From Actinophytocola sp963727495 (GTDB lineage: Bacteria; Actinomycetota; Actinomycetes; Mycobacteriales; Pseudonocardiaceae), in assembly GCA_963727495.1 (NCBI GenBank), contig CAVSGQ010000014.1, positions 310,001 through 374,000 on the forward strand: DNA of 64,000 bases, in the 5' to 3' direction. Both the position numbers and the translations under genes were made by a program. Position 1 is the stretch's first letter; each line of letters opens with the position of its first letter. This document shows, one piece after another, positions 25,879 through 34,821 of this stretch. The notes under the pieces are model-generated. The model was given only the letters and a program-made list of their open reading frames with translations, did not search any database and was not told the DNA's origin.

Positions 25879-26751
25879 GTGGCGCGAGGCGGGGAGGGCA
25901 GCGGAGAGGTCGCGGCGCTGGGTGCGCTGATGGCCGGCGACGTCGTGCGAGCGCGTGCGGAACTGGCCGCGCGGACCGGCCGGCCGCTGCTCAACGCCGC
26001 CCTGCGCGAGTACCTCGCCGCAGGCGGCGACGGCCACGTCTACGACCGGCCCGCCGCGTTCACCGCGTTCATCCGGGGCGGCGGCAACCTCGCGCTGTAC
26101 GACGCGGTCACCGCGGCCCTCGCCGACCGGTACCGCCGCCACGGCGTCACGTCCCTGGTCGACATCGGCTGCGGCGACGGCCGGGCCGTGGTCCCCGCGC
26201 TGTCCGCGGCGGCCGTCCCCGCGGCGGTGACGCTGGTCGAGCCGTCCCGTCCGCTGCTCGACGCCGCCCTCGCCGCGCTCGCCGGGCACCCCGGCCCGGT
26301 CACCGCGCACGCCACCGGCGCGGCCGCCTTCGTCGACGGCCTGACGGCCCGGTTCGACCTCGCCGAGTCGACGTTCGCGCTGCACGCCCTGCCCCACGAC
26401 GAGCGCTCGGCGGTGCTGACCGCGCTGCGTGGGCACGTCGCCCGCATCGCGCTCGCCGAGTTCGACGTGCCCGGCCACCGGCCCGACAGCCCCGACCACC
26501 TGACGTTCCTCGCCGACACCTACGAGCGGGGCCTCGCCGAGTACGACGCCGACCGCGACCTCGTGGCGCAGGGGTTCCTGATGCCCGTGCTCGCCGGCCA
26601 GCTCACCCCCGGCGCCGCGCGCAGCACCTGGGAGCAGCCCGCGGCCGCGTGGGCCGCACAGCTCACCGCCTGCGGCTACCGCGACGTGGCCGTCGAGCCG
26701 CTGTGCGACTACTGGTCCTCGCCCGCGTTCCTGCTCACCGCCCGCGCCTGA
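25879..26751 (+). CDS. Class I SAM-dependent methyltransferase
   Basis: 290 residues from a GTG start. The SAM-binding loop is VDIGCGDGRAVVPAL near residue 95, with LVEPSRPLLDAAL as the acidic loop of strand 2 near 118. The remainder (FDLAESTFALHAL, RIALAEFDVPGH) fits small-molecule methyltransferases. The substrate cannot be told. The 3' end overlaps the enoyl-CoA hydratase gene on the other strand by 43 bases. Confidence 0.8.
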   Translation: MARGGEGSGEVAALGALMAGDVVRARAELAARTGRPLLNAALREYLAAGGDGHVYDRPAAFTAFIRGGGNLALYDAVTAALADRYRRHGVTSLVDIGCGDGRAVVPALSAAAVPAAVTLVEPSRPLLDAALAALAGHPGPVTAHATGAAAFVDGLTARFDLAESTFALHALPHDERSAVLTALRGHVARIALAEFDVPGHRPDSPDHLTFLADTYERGLAEYDADRDLVAQGFLMPVLAGQLTPGAARSTWEQPAAAWAAQLTACGYRDVAVEPLCDYWSSPAFLLTARA

Positions 26752-27584
26752 CCGTCCGCCTCGCCGCCGAAGGCGGGCGGGCGCTTCTCCACGAACGCCC
26801 GCACCGCCTCCCTGTGGTCCTCGGTCAGCCCGCAGGCCAGGTGGCGGGGTACCTCGCGCTCCATCGCCTCGGCGAGGTCGTGCCGGTCGGCGTCGAGGAG
26901 GTTCCGCTTCATCGCCGCGAGCGCGGCACGCGGTCCGGCGGCGAGCCCGGCGGCCGTCGCCTGCGCGAACGCGGCGAGCTCGCCGGGCTCGACGACCCAG
27001 TCGAGCAGGCCCCAGTCCCGCGCGGTGGCCGCGTCGATCCGCTCGCCGAGGAACATCGCCCGGCGAGCGCGGGCCGGCCCGGCGAGGCGGGACAGCAGCC
27101 AGGTCGCCCCGTAGTCGCCGGAGAGCCCGACGCGGCCGAACGCCGTCGCGAACACCGTGCTGCCGCAACCGATCCGCAGGTCGCACGCCAGCGCCAGGCC
27201 GAGCCCGGCCCCGGCCGCCGCGCCGGGCAGCGCCGCCACCGTGGGCTTGGCGAACCCGTACAGCCGACCGGTGGTCGCGCGCTGCACGGCCTGCTGGTTC
27301 GCGATCCGCTCCTCGTGCGGCACGGTCGTGCCGCCGCCCTCGCCACCCCGGGCGGCGAACGCCTTCACGTCACCGCCCGCGCAGAACGCCGCGCCCGCGC
27401 CGGTCAGCAGCAGCGCGCCGACGTCCGGGGCCTCCTCGAGCCCGGGCAGCACGGCGGCCAGCGCGCGCAGCATCTCGGGGGACAGTGCGTTGCGCCGGTC
27501 GGGCCGGTTCAGCGTCAGCACGCCGACGCCCCGCTCCACCCGGGCCAGCAGGTCCTCGGTACCGGTGTCGATCTCGCGCGTCAT
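26709..27584 (-). CDS. Enoyl-CoA hydratase/isomerase family protein
   Basis: 291 residues of the crotonase fold: GVLTLNRPDRRNALSPEML, the oxyanion-hole block GAAFCAGGDVKAFAARGG near 70, and AALPGAAAGAGLGLALACDLRIG near 130. The usual acidic residue region reads GRVGLSGDYGATWLLSRL. It stands 33 bases after the extradiol dioxygenase gene on the same strand, so it is probably the last gene of the aromatic operon. The gallate-type route after ring cleavage has no CoA step, so its role there is unclear. Confidence 0.85.
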   Translation of the reverse strand: MTREIDTGTEDLLARVERGVGVLTLNRPDRRNALSPEMLRALAAVLPGLEEAPDVGALLLTGAGAAFCAGGDVKAFAARGGEGGGTTVPHEERIANQQAVQRATTGRLYGFAKPTVAALPGAAAGAGLGLALACDLRIGCGSTVFATAFGRVGLSGDYGATWLLSRLAGPARARRAMFLGERIDAATARDWGLLDWVVEPGELAAFAQATAAGLAAGPRAALAAMKRNLLDADRHDLAEAMEREVPRHLACGLTEDHREAVRAFVEKRPPAFGGEADGQARAVSRNAGEDQ

Positions 27585-27617
27585 GGTGAGCCCCTTCGGT
27601 CCGGCGTACCCGCATTC

Positions 27618-28574
27618 TCACCGGGAGTCCAGCGGCGGTGTCCCGTGGGTGTGGAACGTCTCGATGGTCTGCAGGCCCCACGCCTGGCCCTTCGCGCGCT
27701 CGGCCTCGGTCCAGGTGATCAACGGCCAGTCCGGGGCGAGCACGAGGCGGGTCAGCGGGTTGCAGAGCTCGATCCGGTTGCCGCCGGGCTCGTAGACGTA
27801 GAGGAAGAAGGTCTGCTGGATCGCGTGCTTGTGCGGCCCGGTCTCGATGTGCACGCCGTTGTCCAGGCAGAGGTCCGCGGCCCGCAGGATGTCCTCGCGG
27901 GTGTCGGTGGCGAACGCGATGTGGTGCAACCTGCCCGGCGCGCCCGCCCGGTCCTCGGTGTGCACGAGGTCGTAGGACTTGTTCGTGAAGGTCAGCCACC
28001 TGGCCGCGACCCGGCCCGAGTCCAGCACGATCTGCTCGGTCGGCCGCGCGCCGAGCACGTTCTCCAGGAACTCGGCGCTTGCCTCGACGTCGGCGGCCAG
28101 GTAGTTCACGTGGTCGAGGCGCCGCACCCCGACCCCGCGGCCGGGCTTGGCCTGGGGCTGGTTCTTCAGGCCCGGACGCAGGTGCTCCGGTGCGCGGTAC
28201 CACTCGGTCCGGTGGTACAGCGCGATCTCGTGCCCGTCCGGGTCGCTCGTGAGGTACGTCGGCCCGGTCCCGGCCGTCCCCTCGACCCACCGGCCCGGCC
28301 GCCCGGAGGCCTCGACGGACGCCACCAGGCGCTCGAGCGCCTCCTCGCCGGACGCGCGCAGCGCGGTGCGCCGCAGGCCGGACGTGTGGTGCCCGGTGAC
28401 CACGATGCTGGTCAGCTCGTAGTCGTCGAACGTGCGCAGGTGGACCGAGTCCCCGGCGCGGCCGGTCTCGGTCAGCCCCAGGATCTCGGTGAGGAACCAG
28501 ACCGTTCCGTCCAGGTCCGGGGTCAGCAGCTCGACGTGGCCGAGGTGCGCGACGTCACCGCGCGGAGGGGGCAT
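27618..28574 (-). CDS. Type I (VOC) extradiol ring-cleavage dioxygenase
   Basis: 318 residues in two vicinal-oxygen-chelate domains. Metal ligands of the C-terminal domain can be read: His155 (RRLDHVNYLA), His217 or 218 (RLHHIAFATD) and Glu269 in the signature LYVYEPGGNRIEL. Such enzymes use Fe(II) and O2 to open a catechol ring next to the diol. The next three genes upstream encode the tautomerase, aldolase and hydratase of 4-oxalomesaconate, so its product is probably 4-oxalomesaconate and its substrate gallate or a relative (inference). Known gallate dioxygenases belong instead to the type II LigB family. Confidence 0.87.
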   Translation of the reverse strand: MPPPRGDVAHLGHVELLTPDLDGTVWFLTEILGLTETGRAGDSVHLRTFDDYELTSIVVTGHHTSGLRRTALRASGEEALERLVASVEASGRPGRWVEGTAGTGPTYLTSDPDGHEIALYHRTEWYRAPEHLRPGLKNQPQAKPGRGVGVRRLDHVNYLAADVEASAEFLENVLGARPTEQIVLDSGRVAARWLTFTNKSYDLVHTEDRAGAPGRLHHIAFATDTREDILRAADLCLDNGVHIETGPHKHAIQQTFFLYVYEPGGNRIELCNPLTRLVLAPDWPLITWTEAERAKGQAWGLQTIETFHTHGTPPLDSR

Positions 28575-28599
28575 GGCGGTCTTCCTTCGTTGCGGGGGC

Positions 28600-29670
28600 T
28601 CAGGAACGGCGGACCGGTCCCGGGTGGACGGTCCCGTCGAGGATCATGCGCGCGGTGCGCACGACCGCGGTCCGCGCGATGCCGGGCGCCGGGCCCGGTG
28701 CGCGGTGGACACCGACGTCGAGGAAGCCGGTCGGGTGCTCGACCCGCACCGGTTCGCCGTCCGCGACGGGCTCCGCCACGTCGTGCGCGACGCTGCCGGG
28801 CAGCGCCGCGGCGGCGGCCACACCGGCCGCCCCGAGCACGCCGATCGCCTCGTGGACCCGGGTGGGGATGAAGCTGCGGGTGCCGATCGCGCCGCCGTTC
28901 GCGGGCGGGCAGACGAGGACGATCTTGGGCACCGTGGTCGCCGCCAGGTCCGGGTCCAGCCCCATGACCCCGACCGCCTCGGCGCGGATGCGGCGCACTC
29001 GGGCGACGAGCCGCTCGTCGGCCTCCAGCCGCGCGGGTGTCTCGGCGCCGGTGCACCCGAGGTCGGCGGCCCGGACGAGGACCGACGGCATCCCGTTGTC
29101 GACGCAGGTGGCGTCGATCCCGTCCAGTCGGTCGCGGATCCGCCCGGTCGGCAGCAGCGGCGCGTCGCCGGACGCGAGGACGATCTCCACCGGCGCCGCG
29201 GTGCCGGGCACTCCGGACAGCTCGGTCGCGCCGTCGTAGGTGACCACGCCACCCGGCGTGCACACCCGCAGGGTGGCGAGCCCGCCGGTGTTCACCATGC
29301 GCACGCGCACCTCGGTGGCCGGGTCACCGGCCGGCACCAGGCCGCGCTCGACGGCGAACGGGCCGACGGCGGCCAGGATGTTGCCGCAGGTCTGCGACGT
29401 CGACACCACCGGCTCGCCCACCACGACCTGCAGGAACAGGTAGTCCACGTCCGCGTCCGGGTGCGCCGAGGGCGACACGACGCCGACCTTGCTGGTCAGC
29501 GGGTGCGCGCCGCCCAGCCCGTCGATCTGGCGCGGGTCCGGGCTGCCCATGATCCGCAGCAGCAGGTCGTCGCGGTCCGCGGCGGCCGCAGGAAGGTCGG
29601 CGGCGAGCAGCAGCGCGCCCTTGGACGTGCCGCCGCGCATCAGCGCGCACCGGACGCCGCCCGCGCTCAC
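28600..29670 (-). CDS. galD: 4-oxalomesaconate tautomerase (PrpF family)
   Basis: 356 residues with the PrpF/GalD layout: RCALMRGGTSKGALLLAADL at the start, SPDPRQIDGLGGAHPLTSKV, TSQTCGNILAAVGPFA with the conserved Cys, and CVDNGMPSVLVRA. GalD/LigU interconvert keto and enol (or double-bond isomer) forms of 4-oxalomesaconate. The GTG at 29670 overlaps the aldolase stop (GTGA). Annotation rests on family plus the neighbouring hydratase and aldolase; a PrpF role in methylcitrate metabolism is unlikely here because prpC/D homologues are absent. Confidence 0.85.
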   Translation of the reverse strand: MSAGGVRCALMRGGTSKGALLLAADLPAAAADRDDLLLRIMGSPDPRQIDGLGGAHPLTSKVGVVSPSAHPDADVDYLFLQVVVGEPVVSTSQTCGNILAAVGPFAVERGLVPAGDPATEVRVRMVNTGGLATLRVCTPGGVVTYDGATELSGVPGTAAPVEIVLASGDAPLLPTGRIRDRLDGIDATCVDNGMPSVLVRAADLGCTGAETPARLEADERLVARVRRIRAEAVGVMGLDPDLAATTVPKIVLVCPPANGGAIGTRSFIPTRVHEAIGVLGAAGVAAAAALPGSVAHDVAEPVADGEPVRVEHPTGFLDVGVHRAPGPAPGIARTAVVRTARMILDGTVHPGPVRRS

Positions 29671-30374
29671 GTGCCGTCCCCGGCCTCGAGCTCCGCGTGG
29701 TCGCGGTAGACCACGCCCTGCTGCGCCAGCACGTCGCGCAGGCCGTAGCGGTCCAGGCCGAGCTCGCCGCGCTCGAAGGCCCGCCGGGCGGCCTCCTCCT
29801 TCTCCACCCGGGCCCGGGAGGCCGCGATGGTCGCGCCGACCGCGCGGCGGGGGACGCACACCACGCCGTCGTCGTCGGCCACCACCACGTCGCCGGCCTC
29901 GATGCGCTGGCCGGCGACGACGACGGGCATGTTGACCTGCCCGGCGGTGGCCTTGACCGTGCCCTGGGCGGACACGTGCCGGGCCCAGACCCCGAACCCC
30001 ATCTCGCGCAGCGCGGCCGTGTCGCGCACGCCGGCGTCGATCACCAGGCCGGTGACGCCGCGCCGCACCAGGGCGGTGGCGAGCAGCTCGCCGAACATTC
30101 CGTGCGTCGAGGGCGCGGCGGTCGCCACGACGAGCAGGTCGCCCTCGCCGCACTGCTCGACCGCGGCGTGGATCATCAGGTTGTCCCCGGGCCAGCACAG
30201 CGCGGTCACCGCGCTGCCCGCGACCGTCCGGCCCTGCTGGATCGGCCGCAGGTCCGGGCCGAGGCTGCCGGTGCGGCCCATCGCCTCGTGGATGGTCGCG
30301 ACGCCGAAGCCACGCAGCCGCGCGACGTCCGCCGGGTCCGGCCGCGGCGGGCCGGTGACGATCACGGCCCTCAT
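29667..30374 (-). CDS. galC: 4-carboxy-4-hydroxy-2-oxoadipate aldolase (RraA-like, LigK/GalC type)
   Basis: 235 residues of the RraA-like aldolase fold: GVATIHEAMGRTGSLGPDLR near the start, GDNLMIHAAVEQCGEGDLLVV, then GVTGLVIDAGVRDTAALREM with the Arg-Asp pair that binds substrate and Mg2+, and VVADDDGVVCVPR. LigK/GalC enzymes split 4-carboxy-4-hydroxy-2-oxoadipate into pyruvate and oxaloacetate. The ATG at 30374 overlaps the hydratase stop (ATGA). Confidence 0.88.
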   Translation of the reverse strand: MRAVIVTGPPRPDPADVARLRGFGVATIHEAMGRTGSLGPDLRPIQQGRTVAGSAVTALCWPGDNLMIHAAVEQCGEGDLLVVATAAPSTHGMFGELLATALVRRGVTGLVIDAGVRDTAALREMGFGVWARHVSAQGTVKATAGQVNMPVVVAGQRIEAGDVVVADDDGVVCVPRRAVGATIAASRARVEKEEAARRAFERGELGLDRYGLRDVLAQQGVVYRDHAELEAGDGT

Positions 30375-31117
30375 GCCAGCCGCCCGGTGACCTGGGGGTA
30401 GCAGCGCATGTACGCCTCGCCGTAGGTGGTGGACGGCAGGCCGAGGTTGGGGCCGGCGTTGCGTTTGAGCTGCACGCCGCGACGCCGGGCGAGGTCGGTG
30501 TAGTACTCCCAGAGGTGCTGCTGGGCCGCCAGGCACTCCATGGCCCTGCGCTTGGTCTCGAAGACCTCGGTGATGTCCAGCAGCACCTGCGGCCGGAAGC
30601 CGCACATCTCCGGCTGGTGCGGCTCGAAGAAGAACACCGGCGGCGCACCGAGGACCTCCCCCTCCGCCGGGTACCCCACGGCCTGGGCGAGCACCCGCGC
30701 GTCGAGCGCGACCCGGGCGGCGGCCGGGTGGTCCGGGTTGTACGGGTCCTCCAGCGGATGGGTCAGCACCACGGTCGGCCGCGCCTCGCGGTAGATCGCG
30801 ACGAGCCGGTCGGTCAGCTCGGGCGTGGCCGCCAGCGGGTAGTCGCCGGCGTCGAGGAAGCGGATGCCGGCGCCGAGCACGGCCGCGGCGGCCTCCGCCT
30901 CGGCCCGGCGCAGCGCCTTGATCTCCTCCAGCGTCCGGCCCTCGCGCCAGGCGCGCGCCGACTCGCCACGCTCGCCGAAGGTCAGGCAGGCGATGGTCAC
31001 CTTCTCGCCCCGGGACGCGGCCAGCGCGATCGCGCCCCCCGCCCGCCAGACGAAGTCGCCGGCGTGCGCGGTGATGACGAGGGTGGACTGGTGGTCGGGT
31101 GAGACGTCCTCGGACAC
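30371..31117 (-). CDS. galB: 4-oxalomesaconate hydratase, PIG-L/LmbE family (GalB type)
   Basis: 248 residues of the zinc-dependent PIG-L fold: LVITAHAGDFVWRAGGAIAL carries the AHxxD zinc motif, TFGERGES follows, and TVVLTHPLEDPYNPDHPAAA gives the later His ligands. Pseudomonas GalB, a 4-oxalomesaconate hydratase, belongs to this family, and the adjoining aldolase and tautomerase fit it. The GTG at 31117 is preferred because GAGAGGAA lies just upstream. An ATG at 31168 that overlaps the ATPase stop would add 17 residues. Confidence 0.83.
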   Translation of the reverse strand: MSEDVSPDHQSTLVITAHAGDFVWRAGGAIALAASRGEKVTIACLTFGERGESARAWREGRTLEEIKALRRAEAEAAAAVLGAGIRFLDAGDYPLAATPELTDRLVAIYREARPTVVLTHPLEDPYNPDHPAAARVALDARVLAQAVGYPAEGEVLGAPPVFFFEPHQPEMCGFRPQVLLDITEVFETKRRAMECLAAQQHLWEYYTDLARRRGVQLKRNAGPNLGLPSTTYGEAYMRCYPQVTGRLA

Positions 31118-31160
31118 GGTGTTCCTCTCTGGCAGGCGCCGCGCGCTGTCGCCGACGATG

Positions 31161-31994
31161 TCACGCATCAGGGGCTCCCCGCTCGGGACGGCGCCCCTGC
31201 TTGGCCAGCTGGATCAGCTCGTAGACGTGGCCGCGCAGCTCGGCGAACCCGGGCGCGGACCGGGTCGTGAGCTGGTCGCGCTCGTCGGGAAGGTCCACCG
31301 CGACGTCCTCGAGCACGACGGTGGGCCGGTTCGACAGCACCAGGACCCGCCGGCCCAGGTAGACGGCCTCGTCGATGTCGTGGGTGACGAACAGGACGGT
31401 GACCCCCATGCGCTGCCACAAGGACCGGACCAGGTCCTCCAGTTCGGCGCGGGTCTGCGCGTCGACGGCGGCGAAGGGCTCGTCCATGAGCAGCACCGAC
31501 GGCTCGTAGGCGATCGCGCGGGCGATGGCGACGCGCTGCTGCATGCCGCCGGAGAGCTGCCACGGATGGCGGCCGCCACTGTCTCCCAGCCCGACCGCGT
31601 CGAGCGCCGCGTCGACCTCGGCACGGCGGTGCGCCTTCGGCACGCCCTTCTCCTTGAGCGGCAGGTCGACGTTCTGCCGCACGGTCATCCACGGGAACAG
31701 GCTGCGGCCGTACTCCTGGAACACGACGGCCATGCCCTCGGGCGGCCCGGTCACCGTCGTGCCGTCCAGGCTCACCCGCCCCCCGGTGAGCTCCAGCAGC
31801 CCGGCCACGCACCGCAGCAGCGTGGTCTTGCCCGCGCCGGAGGGACCCACGACGCACACGAACTCCCCGCGGCGGACCTGGAAGGTGAGCTCCCGCACGG
31901 CCTCCACGTCGTGGCCGTGGCCGCCGTAGACCTTGCGCAGGCCGCGCACGTCGAGCGCGACGGGCGTGGTGGTGCCGGTGCTGACCGACGTCAT
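31161..31994 (-). CDS. ABC transporter ATP-binding protein (nitrate/sulfonate/taurine-type)
   Basis: 277 residues: Walker A GPSGAGKTTLL, signature LSGGMQQRVAIARAIAY, Walker B VLLMDEPFAAVD and switch His in FVTHDIDEAV. The pattern matches SsuB/TauB-type ATPases. It serves the two permeases and the lipoprotein upstream. It reads toward galB, which begins 43 bases beyond its stop. Together they probably import the aromatic acid degraded by this operon; the type of transporter alone does not define the substrate. Confidence 0.92.
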   Translation of the reverse strand: MTSVSTGTTTPVALDVRGLRKVYGGHGHDVEAVRELTFQVRRGEFVCVVGPSGAGKTTLLRCVAGLLELTGGRVSLDGTTVTGPPEGMAVVFQEYGRSLFPWMTVRQNVDLPLKEKGVPKAHRRAEVDAALDAVGLGDSGGRHPWQLSGGMQQRVAIARAIAYEPSVLLMDEPFAAVDAQTRAELEDLVRSLWQRMGVTVLFVTHDIDEAVYLGRRVLVLSNRPTVVLEDVAVDLPDERDQLTTRSAPGFAELRGHVYELIQLAKQGRRPERGAPDA

Positions 31995-31998
31995 GGGG

Positions 31999-32841
31999 TC
32001 ACGCTCCTCTCTCGGCGCGGCGCAGCCCCCGGTACCACGCCAGCGCCCGGTGTTCGACGGCCCGGAACAGGACCGACAGCAGGACCCCGATGAGACCGAG
32101 CAGGATGATGCCGGTCCACATCTCGGGGATCGCGAAGCTGCGCTGGAACTGCACGATGGTCGCGCCGAGGCCGCGGTCGGCGCCGAACAGCTCGCTGATC
32201 ACCATGAGGATCACGCCGATGGACAGGGCCTGGCGGGCGCCGGTCGCCACCTGCGGGCTCGACCCGTGCATCACCACGCGCACCAGGCGGGTGCGCCGGC
32301 GCAGGCGGTAGGAGCGCGCGGTGTCGAGCAGCACCTCGTCGAGTCCGCGCACGCCCTCCACCGTGTTGAGCAGGACGGGCCACAGGCAGCCCAGCGTGAT
32401 CGTCACGATCTTCGGCGTGGCGCCGGTGTACCCGGTGAACAGCGCGATGATCGGCACCAGCACCGGGGGCGGGATCGCCCGGAAGAACTCCAGCGCCGGC
32501 TCGCAGAACGACCGCACGGTGCGGGACAGCCCGATGGCGGTGCCCGCCGCGACGCCGAGCACCAGCGCCAGGAGGTAACCGCTCGCCAGGCGGGCGAGGC
32601 CGGGCAGCACGTCGCCGACGATCCGCTCGCCGTCCCACGTCCCGGGGAACGTCGAGACGATCGTGGACAGCGACGGCCAGAAGAAGCTCTCGCTGCCCGC
32701 GGTGGCGAACCACCACACCGCCAGCAGCACCAGCGGGAGCGCCATGGCGAAGCCGACCTGGCGGGCGAGGCGGCGGAGTGTCACGGCTGCTCCGCCTCCC
32801 CGGGCGCGTTCCGCGCCGCCGGACGACACGGGGAGCATCAC
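31999..32841 (-). CDS. ABC transporter permease (SsuC-like) 2
   Basis: 280 residues with about six membrane segments (VGFAMALPLVLLAVWWFATA at the start). The cytoplasmic EAA loop shows GVRGLDEVLLDTARSYRLRR, later GARQALSIGVILMVISELFG. The start overlaps the stop of the first permease (ATGA), and four bases separate it from the ATPase gene. Two different permeases suggest a heterodimeric pore. Confidence 0.9.
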   Translation of the reverse strand: MMLPVSSGGAERARGGGAAVTLRRLARQVGFAMALPLVLLAVWWFATAGSESFFWPSLSTIVSTFPGTWDGERIVGDVLPGLARLASGYLLALVLGVAAGTAIGLSRTVRSFCEPALEFFRAIPPPVLVPIIALFTGYTGATPKIVTITLGCLWPVLLNTVEGVRGLDEVLLDTARSYRLRRRTRLVRVVMHGSSPQVATGARQALSIGVILMVISELFGADRGLGATIVQFQRSFAIPEMWTGIILLGLIGVLLSVLFRAVEHRALAWYRGLRRAERGA

Positions 32842-33665
32842 GCGACCTCCTTGCGTACCGAGCTGTGCCAGCGCAGCGCGCGGCGTTCGACGGCGCGGGC
32901 GACGACGTTGATCGCGACGCCCACCAGTCCGACGACGACCACCAGCGCGTAGGTCAGCGTGACCGCGCCGGAGCTCTGCGCGACGCCGATCGACCGGCCC
33001 AGCCCGGGCACGCCGACGACGAGCTCCGCGGTGATCTCCAGGATCAGCGCCACCGCGGCGGCCAGGCGGAACCCGGTGACGACGTAGGGCAGCGCGGTGG
33101 GCCAGACGACCGTGCGGATCACCGCCCGGCGCGAGAACCGGTAGGAGCGCGCGGTGTCCCGCACGACCGGGTCGACGTCCGCGACCCCGTACAGCACCTG
33201 CACCAGGACCTGCCAGAAGGCGGCGTAGACGACGAGGATCAGCGCCGACTGCGGGCGGCTGCCGTAGATGAGCACCACCAGCGGGATGAGCGCCACCGAC
33301 GGGATCGGCCGGAGGAACTCGATGGTGGAGGCGGTGAGCGCGCGCAGGAACGGCACGCTGCCGATCACCAGGCCGACGACCACCCCGGCGACCGTCGCGA
33401 GCGCGAGCCCGGCCGCCCAGCCGCGCAGTGTCTCGCCGAGGGCGGTCCAGAACTCGCCGCGGCCGAGCTGGCCGGCCAGCGTCCCGGCGATGTCCCCGGC
33501 CGTGGAGAGGTAGCGGCGGTCCACCAGACCCGACCGCGGCAGCACCTCGACGAGTCCGACGAGGACGGCCAGCCCAGCGGCGCCCAGCAGCGCGTCCCGG
33601 CCACGCCCGGCCGGGAGCGGGCCGGTCCGAGCCACGCCGCGGTGGAGCACCGCGGTGCCGCTCAT
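32838..33665 (-). CDS. ABC transporter permease (SsuC-like) 1
   Basis: 275 residues with about six membrane segments: LLGAAGLAVLVGLVEVLP, ATVAGVVVGLVIGSVPFL and LTYALVVVVGLVGVAINVVA. The EAA-type loop is DVDPVVRDTARSYRFSRRAV. It is distinctly diverged from the second permease, so the pair is not a recent duplication. It lies 53 bases after the binding-protein gene. Confidence 0.9.
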   Translation of the reverse strand: MSGTAVLHRGVARTGPLPAGRGRDALLGAAGLAVLVGLVEVLPRSGLVDRRYLSTAGDIAGTLAGQLGRGEFWTALGETLRGWAAGLALATVAGVVVGLVIGSVPFLRALTASTIEFLRPIPSVALIPLVVLIYGSRPQSALILVVYAAFWQVLVQVLYGVADVDPVVRDTARSYRFSRRAVIRTVVWPTALPYVVTGFRLAAAVALILEITAELVVGVPGLGRSIGVAQSSGAVTLTYALVVVVGLVGVAINVVARAVERRALRWHSSVRKEVA

Positions 33666-33717
33666 GACCGCCGCCCGCGCGCGGGCCGGGTGGCGGCCCG
33701 GGACCGGTGGCGTCCCG

Positions 33718-34710
33718 TCACGGCAGCAGGGCCTTGATGTCGGGGGCCTCGGTGAGCAGGCCGCCCCGCGTCGCCAGGTCCGCCAGCAGCTGGACCGAGT
33801 CCGTGTCGATCTCGGTGGGCCACCGCGGCAGCGTCACCGCGGCCTGCACCTTCGGATCGATCTTGGTGTAGGAGGTCAGGACGGCCCGCGCCTCGTCCGG
33901 GTGGTCCTGGGCGTAGCCCAGCGACTTCTCCATGGCGTCGGTGAACTTCGTGACGACCTCGGGGTTCTGCTCGGCGTACTGGCGGGAGGTGAAGTACAGG
34001 GCGACCGCGAGGTCGGGGTCGGTGCCGGCGTAGTTGGACACCACCTGACGGTCGCCCTGCTGGGCCGAGATCGTCAGGAACGGCTCCACGACCTGGCCGG
34101 CGTCGACGTCGCCCTTCTCCACCGCGGGCACGATGTCGGGAAAGGCGAGCTCGACGTAGTCGATCGTCGAGGGGTCGCCGCCGGCCTCGCGCACGACGTC
34201 GTCGATCGTCGTGGTGTTGATGTTCTTCAGCGTGTTGACGGCGATCCGCCTCCCGGCCAGGTCGGCGGCCGTCCTGATGTCGCTGCCCTTGGGGACGATG
34301 ACCGCGCCGAAGTCCTTGCCCTCCTCGCCTGTCGAGGCGACGCCGGCGCTGACGACCTTCAGCGGCAGCCCCTGGGACGCGCCGAGCAGCAGGGAGATCG
34401 TGTTGCTGAAGCCGAACTGGAACTGCTCGCTCATCACGCCGGGGACGATCGCCGCGCCGCCCTGGGCGGACTCGAGGCTGAGCTCGAGGCCCTCCTGCTT
34501 GAAGTACCCCTTCTCGATGCCGAGGTAGATCGGCGCCACGTCGATTATCGGGATGATGCCGACCTTCAGCTTCGTGGTGCCCTCGCCGGAGGAACCGCCC
34601 GACGAGCCGTCCTCGTCCCCGCACGCGGCGGCCGTCAGGGACAGGGCGAAGGCGAGTGCCGCGGCGAGGCCGCGGCGCATCAGCGGGCCGCGGGCGATGG
34701 ACCGGTGCAT
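33718..34710 (-). CDS. ABC transporter substrate-binding lipoprotein (NMT1/SsuA-like)
   Basis: 330 residues. The signal peptide ends in the lipobox LTAAAC with Cys30 as lipid anchor, followed by a Ser/Gly linker. The mature part begins KLKVGIIPIIDVAPIYLGIEKGYF, the usual NMT1/SsuA opening, and includes AADLAGRRIAVNTLKN. The ATG at 34710 has GAGGAG six bases upstream. It is the first gene of the operon; the regulator and a double dyad lie just upstream. Confidence 0.92.
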   Translation of the reverse strand: MHRSIARGPLMRRGLAAALAFALSLTAAACGDEDGSSGGSSGEGTTKLKVGIIPIIDVAPIYLGIEKGYFKQEGLELSLESAQGGAAIVPGVMSEQFQFGFSNTISLLLGASQGLPLKVVSAGVASTGEEGKDFGAVIVPKGSDIRTAADLAGRRIAVNTLKNINTTTIDDVVREAGGDPSTIDYVELAFPDIVPAVEKGDVDAGQVVEPFLTISAQQGDRQVVSNYAGTDPDLAVALYFTSRQYAEQNPEVVTKFTDAMEKSLGYAQDHPDEARAVLTSYTKIDPKVQAAVTLPRWPTEIDTDSVQLLADLATRGGLLTEAPDIKALLP

Positions 34711-34797
34711 GGGAACTCCTCGAGTGACTGCCGCGCGCCACCCGTCGTCGAGCGGCGTCGCGGCCCGACCAGGCCGGCGGGGACGGACGCTACCTCG

Positions 34798-34821
34798 ATT
34801 GTGAACAATTGTGAAGACAAT
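34798..34821. promoter_or_regulatory. Two overlapping ATTGT/ACAAT dyads, probable GntR-type operator
   Basis: ATTGT-GA-ACAAT (34798-34809) overlaps ATTGT-GAAG-ACAAT (34808-34821) by two bases. The stretch is markedly AT-rich within GC-rich flanks and lies between the diverging lipoprotein and GntR genes. FCD-type regulators often bind such short TTGT/ACAA dyads, so this is probably the operator controlling both directions. Confidence 0.65.

Noticed and set aside
28600..29670. PrpF aconitate isomerase of the methylcitrate route
   Set aside because: Same family, but the neighbours are an oxalomesaconate hydratase and aldolase, not prpC/prpD-like genes.
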